Assembly: GCA_963814985.1 (NCBI GenBank)
Contig: CAWFFV010000119.1
Location: 1-64,000, forward strand
Direction: 5' to 3'
Length of the DNA: 64,000 nucleotides
From: CAWFFV01 sp963814985
Lineage (GTDB): Bacteria; Chloroflexota; Ktedonobacteria; Ktedonobacterales; Ktedonobacteraceae
The position numbers and the translations under genes were made by a program. Under the pieces are notes generated by a model that worked only from the letters and a program-made list of their open reading frames with translations, searched no databases and was not told the DNA's origin. The first letter of the stretch is position 1; each line of letters starts with the position of its first letter. Positions 44,529-52,767 of the stretch are shown here, piece by piece.

Positions 44529-45056
44529 ATGCGTATACAGGAACATATTAAACTATCAACGATGGCTGCGGCTGTAGCATTCCCCTGGCTCAAAAAAGAT
44601 ATCTGGGTGCCATTTGCTGCCAGCATTTTTATTGATGTGGATCACTATATCTGGCATGCAGTCACGCATCGTACATTGAGTCTGCGATCTGCTATACGTT
44701 TCTTTAAGCAGGCTGACCCTCCCCAGACAGCCGGAGCGAAATTTTTACATCAGCCACTCATCCTGGGCATATTACTCTTCCTTGCTATTCGTTTGCGTTC
44801 ACGCATGCTTGCGCTTATTCTAGCGGGTCTGTTGTTCCATGTCAGCCTGGACGTGATCCACATCTCGCAGATGAGCCACTTGAAACATTCACTTAGTGAA
44901 CAGGCCCAAAACATTTGCCCTGAGTGTGGGCAACGATTTGAGGAACTTCAATTGCACACAGTTCACTATGCACGCAACTTGCTAGACCGCTACAACCCCA
45001 AACACTTTATCGCGTTATGCCCCACGTGTCATGAAAAAGTGCACCCGAGTCACTAG
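44529..45056 (+). CDS. Membrane protein with C-terminal HNH-like zinc site
   Basis: 175 residues. The N-terminal half has membrane segments and IDVDHYIWHAVTHRTLS, resembling membrane-bound metal-dependent hydrolases of the YdjM/DUF457 type (Asp and His ligands). The C-terminal 60 residues carry CPECGQRFEELQLH and LDRYNPKHFIALCPTCHEKVH, two CxxC pairs and a His cluster as in the zinc-bound half of HNH endonucleases, but there is no canonical HNH triad. Function unknown. Starts at ATG 44529 with only GAAAGG far upstream. Confidence 0.65.
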   Translation: MRIQEHIKLSTMAAAVAFPWLKKDIWVPFAASIFIDVDHYIWHAVTHRTLSLRSAIRFFKQADPPQTAGAKFLHQPLILGILLFLAIRLRSRMLALILAGLLFHVSLDVIHISQMSHLKHSLSEQAQNICPECGQRFEELQLHTVHYARNLLDRYNPKHFIALCPTCHEKVHPSH

Positions 45057-45221
45057 TGGGCTTTGTGTGTGTCCATGCCCACGGTGAGAACATGACGAAG
45101 GACTCAGCAGAAATTAAAACCATTCAAAAACGGAAAATAGGACAACTATCTTCATTAACTTAACCTTCGGCTTTTTGTAGAACCATCAGTCTCGAATAAC
45201 TCGACGACAATGTACAGACTA

Positions 45222-45230
45222 TGGTATAAT
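45222..45230 (+). promoter_or_regulatory. Extended -10 promoter of secG
   Basis: TGGTATAAT, an extended -10 element with perfect TATAAT; expected start about 50 bases before secG. Confidence 0.6.
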
Positions 45231-45285
45231 TTCCCAGAATTTAGCATGGGTCTGGAAAGGTATACACGAAAGCGAGGAAACACTC

Positions 45286-45528
45286 TTGGCTCAACAATGG
45301 CTTCCGGCAATCAGAGTCATACAAATTATTCTCTGTGTCGCCGTGATTATCTTTATTCTCTTGCAGGGGCGTGGCGCAGGACTGGGCAGTGCCTTCGGTG
45401 GAAGCAGCGCAGGCTCCGTCTTTAAGACACGGCGCGGAGTAGAACGTCTCATTTTCAATGCGACGATTGTTTTTGTTGTGCTCTTCGCGCTCATTTCTAT
45501 TCTCACTGGCATCATTCACCTTCAATGA
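45286..45528 (+). CDS. secG: Preprotein translocase subunit SecG
   Basis: 80 residues from TTG 45286 (GAGGA seven bases upstream). Two membrane segments (IIQIILCVAVIIFILLQGR and ATIVFVVLFALISILTGII) joined by the conserved loop GRGAGLGSAFGGSSAGSVFKTRRG, typical of SecG in the SecYEG channel. Its TGA overlaps the ATG of the LLM gene (ATGA), indicating coupling. Confidence 0.95.
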   Translation: MAQQWLPAIRVIQIILCVAVIIFILLQGRGAGLGSAFGGSSAGSVFKTRRGVERLIFNATIVFVVLFALISILTGIIHLQ

Positions 45529-46364
45529 AGTATGGACTTACGCTACCGCTGTCAGGTATCGAGGGCAATGTTGAACGACTGGTTGAGTACGCACACATCG
45601 CTGAGGAGTCCGGCTGGGAAGGGATTTTCCTGGAAGATTACATTGTCTACTGGGCTGCACAAGGAGTCACGTACGATCCCTGGCTTACACTGACAGCGAT
45701 AGCATTGCGCACTCAGCGGGTGCATCTGGGCATTACGGTAACGCCCCTGCCGTCTCGACTTCCCTGGAAGCTCGCCCGCGAGGCTATCACGCTGGATCAC
45801 CTCTCGCACGGACGCCTCATTCTGGGCGTTGGCCTGGGTGATCCACAAGATCGTCACTTTGGTGAGGTCGCTGATGTGAAGCAGCGCTCCGAAATGCTCG
45901 ATGAAGGATTAGATATCCTCGCAGGCTTGATGAGCGAGCAGCCCTTCAGCTATCAGGGAACCCATTACCAGGTGAACGATGTCACCTTTCGGCCAGGACC
46001 AATCCAGAAACCTCGGATTCCCATCTGGCTGGGTGGTTTCTGGCCCAGGAAAGCTCCCGCTCTGCGTGCCGCCCGCTGGGATGGCTTCTGTCCCGCCAAA
46101 GTACCCGATGAACATGGAGATGGCTATATTAAGCCAGCCGATATACGTGCGATCAGGACTTTTATCGAAGAGTCTCGTTCGAGTTCTGCCCCCTTTGATC
46201 TTGTTGCAGGAGGACACAGTTCTGGCAACGATCCGGCAAAAGCGAGAGCGCATGTCGAGCCATATATTGAAGCAGGGGCAACGTGGTGGAGCGAATTCGT
46301 GCTGCCTGAACCAGGAGAAGGAGATCAGGCGCTCACGCGCATCAAGCAGGGACCTCCTAAATAA
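45525..46364 (+). CDS. LLM-class flavin-dependent oxidoreductase
   Basis: 279 residues, luciferase-like TIM barrel. MKYGLTLPLSGIEGNVERL, GWEGIFLEDYI, LGITVTPLPSRLPWKLAREAITLDHLSHGRLILGVGLGD are classic for bacterial luciferase-like monooxygenases, probably binding FMN or F420; PIWLGGFWPRKAPALRAARWDGFCP follows. F420 and FMN users cannot be told apart here. Coupled to secG by overlapping codons, which is positional, not functional, evidence. Confidence 0.9.
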   Translation: MKYGLTLPLSGIEGNVERLVEYAHIAEESGWEGIFLEDYIVYWAAQGVTYDPWLTLTAIALRTQRVHLGITVTPLPSRLPWKLAREAITLDHLSHGRLILGVGLGDPQDRHFGEVADVKQRSEMLDEGLDILAGLMSEQPFSYQGTHYQVNDVTFRPGPIQKPRIPIWLGGFWPRKAPALRAARWDGFCPAKVPDEHGDGYIKPADIRAIRTFIEESRSSSAPFDLVAGGHSSGNDPAKARAHVEPYIEAGATWWSEFVLPEPGEGDQALTRIKQGPPK

Positions 46365-46393
46365 AACTTCTCCGGCACTTTTTCCTCTTGAAC

Positions 46394-46500
46394 CCTCAGC
46401 GCCTATGACGCTTCGCTGGAGTTTTGAGTGATGGTTGTGGGTCTGGCCGCTGGCAGCCAGACCCACAACCATCACTCAAAGGCGGGATGCCTGCGGCATC
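46394..46500. repeat. Dispersed composite palindrome, family C copy 3, inverted
   Basis: Begins with CTCAGCGCC...CTTCGC, the reverse of the right flank in C1/C2, then a perfect 24-bp inverted repeat with an 8-base loop (46424-46447 / 46456-46479), then a small hairpin GATGCCTGCGGCATC. It lies after the LLM gene and before the kinase gene. Confidence 0.65.
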
Positions 46501-46724
46501 GCGGATACCTTCAAACTCACCCTTAAGCCTTCTTCCCCTACCACTTATAGGATCAGCAGTATACTAAGTAAAAGAGAGGATTCTTTTACTTTCCAATGAC
46601 TTCAGTCCATACCTGCTTGTCCCAAAAACAGGATGCCTGATATATATTTGTATAGAGATACAAGGATGAGTTTATTGCGATTGCCGTAAGATGTGCCCGC
46701 CCATAGTAGAATATGGAGAGAGTG

Positions 46725-48860
46725 ATGGACTCAACACAGTCACAATCAGCTGAACTACGTTCTACAATTCACCCATCTGAGAATGGCAACTACGTTGGTA
46801 TACCCAGACGCATACCTCGTGTAGGTCAGCAACTGGGAAATTATCGGCTTGTTCATCTATTGGCAGAAGGAGGTTTTGCAGAGGTTTATCTTGGAGAACA
46901 TATTCATCTCAACACCTATGCTGCGATCAAAATCCTCCATGCACAGCTTACACAGAAAGACTTAGAGCCGTTTCGCGAGGAAGCACGTATCGTCGCTCAT
47001 TTACGGCATCCGCATATCATCAGTATCCTGGATTTTGAGGTAGAGAATGGGACACCGTTTCTCGTCATGGAGCATGCTCCCAATGGCACGTTACGCCTGC
47101 GTCACCCCAAAGGAAGTATTGTTCCTCCAGCCACGATTGTGACCTATCTCATGCAGGTTGCCGATGCTCTTCACTATGCACACAGTCAGCAACTTATTCA
47201 CCGCGATATCAAGCCCGAAAACATGTTGGTTGGCAGAAATAACGAAATTCTGCTGAGTGACTTTGGCATTGCCGTAGTGACTCAGGCTGCACATGCGGAA
47301 ATGAAACACGATATAATTGGAACAGTTGCCTATATGTCTCCTGAACAATTCAAGGGGCAGGCGCTACCTGCTAGCGACCAATATTCACTGGCGATTGTAG
47401 TCTATGAATGGCTCTGCGGTCAGTGTCCCTTCCTGGGGTCTCTCCCTGAGATGGCTACCCAACATATTTATATCGTTCCGCCTGCAATCCGTGAGTACAA
47501 CTCACAGATCTCTCCCGAACTTGAGCAAGTGGTTCTCAAGGCACTGGCCAAAGTACCAGAGCAACGCTATTCAACTATTCTTGATTTTGCTAGAGCTTTT
47601 GAAGCGGCCTGCCCACAACGGGCAGTGTTCTTGCGTAATTCCAGAGCAAGCAAGGAAGTAACCCCTTCACTGGACTGCTACCAGGAGACAACAACGCAGA
47701 TGGACTCCTCTGAAACAGCATCATCTGGAACCAACGCTTCAAAACATAAGAATGTTCCGCAGGGGATTTCACGCCGGAGCATGCTGTTGAGCCTGACAGG
47801 ATTGACCTTGCTGGGGGTTTCAGGCGGTAGCCTGGCATGGTATATGAACTCTCGCCCTTACAAACGTCCACCCGTTTCTTACGCCACACCCACAGCCACG
47901 CCCACACCAGTACCTATAGGAACTCCGTACCTTTCCTATCATGGCCATACGGACAGCGTTTATGCTCTCTCATGGTCGCCATCACAGGGTACTTATATTG
48001 CGTCTGCCAGCCAGGACCATAGTGTGCGTATCTGGTATACCGAAACAGGAACCGATGCACGCATCTATACTGGTCATTCGGATGCGGTCAACGCTGTCGT
48101 ATGGTCTCCGTATGCGCAATATATCGCTTCTGCCAGCGCTGACAAGACCGTTCAGGTCTGGGTTGCACTGAGAGAAGGAGATCCAGTGATGACCTACCAC
48201 GGTCACCACGACGCGGTCAACGCCCTCGCATGGTCACCAGATCTATTTAATGGATCATCTGATGGACCTTCTGACGCTCAGTATGTTGCCTCCGCTAGCA
48301 ACGACAAGACTGTCCGCATATGGAAGGCTCATACAGGTGAGGATATTACGATATACAAGTCTCACTCAGCTGCTGTTCGTGCTGTGGCATGGGCACCATC
48401 CTCAGGAAAGTACATTGCCTCTGCTGGTGCTGACAAGACCGTACAGGTCTGGGACCCAACGCAGGGAAACAATCCACCCATAGTGACCTTCCGAGGGCAT
48501 AGTGATATAGTAAATGCACTGGCCTGGTCACCTGACGGCAACTATATTGCCTCAGCCAGCGCCGATAAGACGGTGCAGGTCTGGTATGCTACCATTGGAG
48601 CCAATGCTCTCATCACCTATACAGGACATAAAGAAAGTGTGAATTCAGTAGCCTGGTCGCCTGATGGGAGTCGCATCGCTTCCACCAGCAACGACGGGAC
48701 AGTACGTGTATGGAACGCCAGAGATGGGAGTGATATTTTCACCTATACCGGACATGCTTCCAGTGGCACAAGCGCCGTCTATGGTGTACAGTGGTCACCA
48801 AATGGCACATATATCGCCTCGTCCGGTGCGGATAAGACAGTGCAGATCTGGTATGCCTGA
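46725..48860 (+). CDS. Ser/Thr protein kinase with WD40 propeller
   Basis: 711 residues from ATG 46725 (GGAG seven bases upstream); ATG 46713 lacks a site. Kinase domain at about 40-305: LLAEGGFAEVYLG, AAIKILH (ATP lysine), IHRDIKPENML, LSDFGIAVV and GTVAYMSPEQFKG, a complete RD-type Hanks kinase. A Ser/Thr linker and RRSMLLSLTGLTLLGVSGG (a Tat-like or membrane-anchor motif) follow, then seven WD40 repeats ending in DKTVQIW or close variants. The propeller is predicted outside the membrane, the kinase inside, so it may transduce an external signal. No cognate phosphatase adjacent. Confidence 0.93.
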   Translation: MDSTQSQSAELRSTIHPSENGNYVGIPRRIPRVGQQLGNYRLVHLLAEGGFAEVYLGEHIHLNTYAAIKILHAQLTQKDLEPFREEARIVAHLRHPHIISILDFEVENGTPFLVMEHAPNGTLRLRHPKGSIVPPATIVTYLMQVADALHYAHSQQLIHRDIKPENMLVGRNNEILLSDFGIAVVTQAAHAEMKHDIIGTVAYMSPEQFKGQALPASDQYSLAIVVYEWLCGQCPFLGSLPEMATQHIYIVPPAIREYNSQISPELEQVVLKALAKVPEQRYSTILDFARAFEAACPQRAVFLRNSRASKEVTPSLDCYQETTTQMDSSETASSGTNASKHKNVPQGISRRSMLLSLTGLTLLGVSGGSLAWYMNSRPYKRPPVSYATPTATPTPVPIGTPYLSYHGHTDSVYALSWSPSQGTYIASASQDHSVRIWYTETGTDARIYTGHSDAVNAVVWSPYAQYIASASADKTVQVWVALREGDPVMTYHGHHDAVNALAWSPDLFNGSSDGPSDAQYVASASNDKTVRIWKAHTGEDITIYKSHSAAVRAVAWAPSSGKYIASAGADKTVQVWDPTQGNNPPIVTFRGHSDIVNALAWSPDGNYIASASADKTVQVWYATIGANALITYTGHKESVNSVAWSPDGSRIASTSNDGTVRVWNARDGSDIFTYTGHASSGTSAVYGVQWSPNGTYIASSGADKTVQIWYA

Positions 48861-49041
48861 TGAAAAAACCGAGTAGGGGTTGGGGATGCAGGAGGTAAAA
48901 CACCCTGACGAGGTTCAGAGTGGCCCCAATCCTTTTTCTTTCCCCTTTTTTACGGCTTGCAGCCTCGAAATATCTCGCCTATAATGAACATCACTTATCC
49001 TATACGATCCATCGAACTCATTTATTGTAAAGGATATATTC

Positions 49042-49737
49042 ATGATTATAGAAGGAACATACACGCTTCAGGCCTCCCCAGAAGATGTATGGCAGTGTCT
49101 GATGGACAGACAGATATTGCTAGAGACCATTCCGGGTATTGAGCAACTGGAGATGCTTGAGAAAGATAGTTATGCTATGACTATCACCATTAAGCAAGCA
49201 CCGCTCAAAGGGACCTACCACGGGCGTGTTACCGTTAGCGAACAGCAGTATCCCTACCATTATCGCCTCGCCATAGAAGGAGAGGGACGTCAACACAGCA
49301 TAAGCGGTAGTGGCAGTATTCACTTGAATGAGCATGAGAACCAGACCATTATTGCCTATACAGGCACATTGATGATCGGGAAACTCCCCACCTTAGTTGG
49401 CAAAGGAGCAGCGAAACTGCTTATTCAACATTTCTTCACAGCCCTCGCTGATCACTTGCGCACAAACTATCTCTCGCAGTTTGTGGAATCGGAAGAGATA
49501 GCGGGTGCATCAGTAATAAAACAGTCTGGTGGCAGTATTGTCATTTTGCCGCCTCCGCCAGTTTCTCTATCTACAGAGGGTATATCTCCCACTTTGAAGA
49601 TTGTACGTTGGCTTAAATTGGGAAAAGGCAACTCCGCACAAGAAGCTCTGTGGACCAAACGAGTGCAACAGGTTAGCATGCTCTCAGGATTGTTGTTCCT
49701 GGTATGGGTTGGCACTCGCTTACCCAGACATAGATAG
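49042..49737 (+). CDS. CoxG/SRPBCC-family protein with C-terminal membrane tail
   Basis: 231 residues. Residues 1-145 match CoxG, the SRPBCC lipid-like pocket fold associated with carbon monoxide dehydrogenase maturation: GTYTLQASPEDVWQCLMDR, IPGIEQLEMLEKDSYAMTITIK, GKLPTLVGKGAAKLLIQHFFTALADHL. A Pro-rich linker and a C-terminal membrane segment (VSMLSGLLFLVWVGTRLP) follow. No coxLMS genes are near, so the role in CO oxidation is unproven. AAAGGA lies seven bases before ATG 49042. Confidence 0.85.
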   Translation: MIIEGTYTLQASPEDVWQCLMDRQILLETIPGIEQLEMLEKDSYAMTITIKQAPLKGTYHGRVTVSEQQYPYHYRLAIEGEGRQHSISGSGSIHLNEHENQTIIAYTGTLMIGKLPTLVGKGAAKLLIQHFFTALADHLRTNYLSQFVESEEIAGASVIKQSGGSIVILPPPPVSLSTEGISPTLKIVRWLKLGKGNSAQEALWTKRVQQVSMLSGLLFLVWVGTRLPRHR

Positions 49738-49742
49738 CTCAC

Positions 49743-49999
49743 GATGAGTCATCCCGAACTTTTCCGGGGCATGAAATGCCCTTTTTACCTGTTTGGCAAG
49801 CGGGAGTGCAGAGGGCGGCAGCCTTCTGCCGGGGTTCGGGGTGCCCCAAAAACACCTTTTCCTTCTTTTGCTCGCCGCCTGCGGCGGAGAGAGGAAGAAG
49901 AAGCTATTGGGGACACCAGGGTTTGGCAACCCGCAAGCCCCGGCAGGGAAACCCTGCACCCCCGGTTTTGGAACTTTTGAAAAAGTTCGGATACTCATT
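49743..49999. repeat. Dispersed repeat family B, copy 3
   Basis: 257 bp, ends GATGAGTCATCCCGAAC and ...GTTCGGATACTCAT (right end has small losses). It is the reverse orientation of B2 with an extra segment of about 100 bp in the middle containing CGCCGCCTGCGGCG. Lies between the CoxG-like gene and the Gmad2 lipoprotein. Confidence 0.8.
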
Positions 50000-50187
50000 A
50001 CGAGCTCTCCTCTCTGACTCATACATTGCTTCAGGAAGTGTAAATCTGACAAGCAATATACTACTATAAAATCGACCTGTGAAATAATCAATGACCTGGT
50101 TGTGATGAAGATCTCATATTTTTATAAGGTTTATAAGCTATACTAATATGGGAGATCGACATAATGAAATACCTATAGGAGACATAG
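50000..50187. other. Lipoprotein leader
   Basis: A+T-rich 190 bases with TATACT at 50139-50144 as possible -10 and AGGAGACATAG before the lipoprotein start. Nothing else seen. Confidence 0.4.
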
Positions 50188-51380
50188 ATGAAATCATCAT
50201 TTTTATGGCATCATAAGCGTATGGTGACAGGCATAATTTTACTTTTCGTTCTGGCATTAACACTTGCTGCATGTAGCTCTGGAGCGGGCAGTGGGACGCC
50301 GCCAGTTGTCATCGGTGGCACTCCTGCTACAACGTCCACAACTCCAGGTACTGGAGTTCATCAGGGCACACAACCCTGTCCCGCTGCGGTCAGTGCTACC
50401 ACTTACTGGGATGCTATTATACCAACACAAGCCAATGTTAATAAAGTCGAGAGTGTGACTTGCGCAAACTTGCTAGGCAACGCTACTCTGCAAGCCCTGA
50501 TCAATGTACGGTTTGATGGCACCGGACAAATCCTGGATGTGTATGTCTATAACAATATCACCCATCCTGGCCCGACCCAGATCTTTAAGTTGCAAGCGCT
50601 GTACAAGGGTAGCGCTAAAATCAGTGCTTATAATACCGTTATCACTGGCGAGGTGGACCAGAATTCTAGTGTCAACAAAAATGTTGGATCCAATGCAGGA
50701 TTGATGCCTGACCTCTACCGCGAGTTTAAATGGTCTAATGGTGCTGGAGCGCTTGTGCCTGTTGCCTTCCCCGGCATCTTCCCTGACCTGACGCGCTACC
50801 AGGCTGAGGCCGACCAGGAACAGGTCAACCAGGGACACTCTCCGTGGAAACTGGACGCAAAAATGAGCGCTAACACCTTTGCCATCAGTATGCTTAAGTG
50901 GCCTGACCCATCTACGGTCACTATTGTTAGTGGAGGCGGGCAACATGACATCAATGCGATTGTAAGTGTGAAGAATCCTCACCCAGCTGGTGGCACAGTT
51001 CAGTTAACAATGAGTCGCCTGGAGGGGAATGCCAACGGAGGCATCTGGATCGTTATCGGTGTTGGGTCCGCTGGTATGACCATAACCTCACCAGCAATCT
51101 GGATCGTTTGACCAGTCCGGTAGCCGTTGCAGGTACGGGTAATGCTTTCGAGGGCAAGATTGGTCTTGTGACTATCCTGGACCATACTTACACCGATATC
51201 GGACATGCAAGTGCCAATGGTGCTGTAGGCAACGGCAATACAAGTTTCTCCACAACGGTGGCTTACAACGCCAGCTTCCGCGGTGGTTCACAGGAGGGTA
51301 TAGTGGCACTGTATAGTTACAGTAATGCCGATGGTTCGATTGCTGGAACCGTAATGATCAAGGTTTTGTTAAGCGCATAG
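50188..51380 (+). pseudogene. Lipoprotein with GerMN-like and Gmad2 domains, frameshifted
   Basis: ATG 50188 behind AGGAGACATAG. Signal peptide with lipobox LALTLAAC (Cys 31) and a Ser/Thr/Gly-rich stalk, then a beta-rich region (about residues 60-300) including VTCANLLGNATLQALINVRFDGTG and repeated beta strands. Near 51091-51096 a single-base loss breaks the frame (ASP...WIV then stop 51111); the next frame continues NLDRLTSPVAVAGTG NAFEGKIGLVTILDHTYTDIGH and ends at 51380, a Gmad2 immunoglobulin-like domain found in spore germination and envelope lipoproteins. Restored length about 397. Confidence 0.8.
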
Positions 51381-51532
51381 GATTGTGCCCCTCTAATCAT
51401 TGACAATCACAAATGAGAGCGGTGTCATGGATTTATGGCCCGCTCTTCGGCTTATTAAGCAAAGAGTCACTTGAGATCTTGACAAAGAAATAGCTATCTG
51501 TTATATTTTAAATAATCCATAGTATAATAGAC

Positions 51533-51654
51533 AACTCTTCAGGTACCCTTCTCATGCCACCTGCGGCTGCCTTTGAGAAAAAGGGAAATGTGCGAGGACA
51601 TCTCGTACTCTGGTCGGGGAACTGGCATCCCCCGGCACTCCCTCCCGAAGAGTT
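51533..51654. repeat. Dispersed structured repeat, family A copy 2
   Basis: Ends AACTCTTCAGG and CCCGAAGAGTT. Interior tracks copy 1 at 6826 with compensating changes, for example CGGGGA...TCCCCCG for CTGGGGAC...GTCCCCAG. Lies between the Gmad2 lipoprotein and the Gln/Tyr-rich membrane protein. Confidence 0.8.
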
Positions 51655-51716
51655 ACAACAAGAGTTCCCGTACATCCAAACACAAAAGCGTTTAAGGTTC
51701 CACGAGGAGAAACCAT

Positions 51717-52115
51717 ATGATGTGGCATAGATATCGAAGGCCATGGCGTGGCAGGCGCGGATTCGCTGTTCCTTTTATGCTACCTTTAATAATATTAGTC
51801 TTTTTTGCACATTCTCACATCGCTCCGGTGATGATGATGATAGCTGCTGTGATCATTGTGGGCCTCATAATTAGAGCAGTTACGGGCACGACGGCAACGA
51901 GAACAAATTACCAACAGCCCTATCAATATTATCAGCAGCCCTACCAGCCATCCCAACAACCACCACCACAGCAGTATCAGCCTTATGAGCAGGGGTACCA
52001 GACCTCCAGAGAAAGCTATCAAGAAGGTAGTCAGCAGTACCAGTATCCGCAACCTGAATATGAGCAATATGAGCAGCCACAGACTCAATATCCACAGCAA
52101 ATGCCGCCCATGTAA
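51717..52115 (+). CDS. Membrane protein with Gln/Tyr/Pro-rich tail
   Basis: 132 residues; either of two adjacent ATGs may start it. A basic head (HRYRRPWRGRRG), two membrane segments (VPFMLPLIILVFF and PVMMMIAAVIIVGLII) and a C-terminal tail dominated by Q, Y and P (YQQPYQPSQQPPPQQYQPYE). Such tails are flexible and can phase-separate. Not recognised. Confidence 0.65.
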   Translation: MMWHRYRRPWRGRRGFAVPFMLPLIILVFFAHSHIAPVMMMIAAVIIVGLIIRAVTGTTATRTNYQQPYQYYQQPYQPSQQPPPQQYQPYEQGYQTSRESYQEGSQQYQYPQPEYEQYEQPQTQYPQQMPPM

Positions 52116-52216
52116 CTGCATACAGTCAAAGGTCTTAAGAGTGGAGGGCACTGTAGCAGGTGTCCTCCCTTTTAGCTATCGGCATTTGAGAGTTCTGATA
52201 AAGAAGGGATAATGTA

Positions 52217-52736
52217 TTGGACGAATTACAACGCCTGATCCAGGCAACCAAAGATCAACGCTATCAAGCTCTATCGTCAAGAAACCGGTGCTTCCCTAAA
52301 AGAGGCCAAAGATGCTGTCGAGAGTCTTGAAATGGAAATGAGAGGAAGAGTAGAGCAAAGAGGAGACTTTGAGCCACAGAGTACCAGTGCGGTCCCACAC
52401 GATGAAATCAAACGTCTGCTACAAGCTGACCAGAAGATCAACGCTATCAAGCTCTATCGTCAAGCAACTGGTGCTTCTTTAAGAGAGGCTAAAGATGCCG
52501 TCGAGAGTCTTGAGAGGGAAGTGAGAGGAAGAGTAGAGCAAAGGGGAGACGTTGAGCCGCAGAGTACCAGTGCAGTCCCACACGATGAAATCAAACGTCT
52601 GTTACAAGCCGACCAGAAGATCAGTGCCATCAAGCTCTATCGTCAAGCAACCGGAGCTTCTTTAAGAGAGGCTAAAGACGCCGTAGAGAGTCTTGAGAGG
52701 GAAGTGAGAGAAAATAAGTCAGGCCCCGCTATATAG
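52217..52736 (+). CDS. Tandem L7/L12 C-terminal-domain-like repeat protein (5' frameshift)
   Basis: Three units resembling the ribosomal L7/L12 C-terminal helix motif (KINAIKLYRQATGASLREAK), the last two in direct tandem repeats of 61 residues (183 bp, 52341-52523 and 52524-52706). TTG 52217 is a good start (AGAAGGGA upstream) and begins LDELQRLIQA; the first unit needs one base fewer in AAA at 52250-52252 to read in frame. As written, the only full frame runs from ATG 52332. L7/L12-like domains bind translation factors; free proteins of this kind are of unknown role. Its stop lies in a terminator loop. Confidence 0.8.
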
Positions 52737-52751
52737 TAACGGGGCCTGACT
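52717..52751. terminator. Bidirectional terminator
   Basis: AGTCAGGCCCCG and CGGGGCCTGACT, 12-bp perfect stem with an 11-base loop holding the repeat gene's stop codon, between convergent genes. Confidence 0.75.
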
Positions 52752-52767
52752 ATGATGTTATCTGATA

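Noticed and set aside
52341..52706. The two direct repeats considered as a CRISPR or tandem-repeat locus
   Set aside because: They are 183-bp in-frame coding repeats with no spacers.
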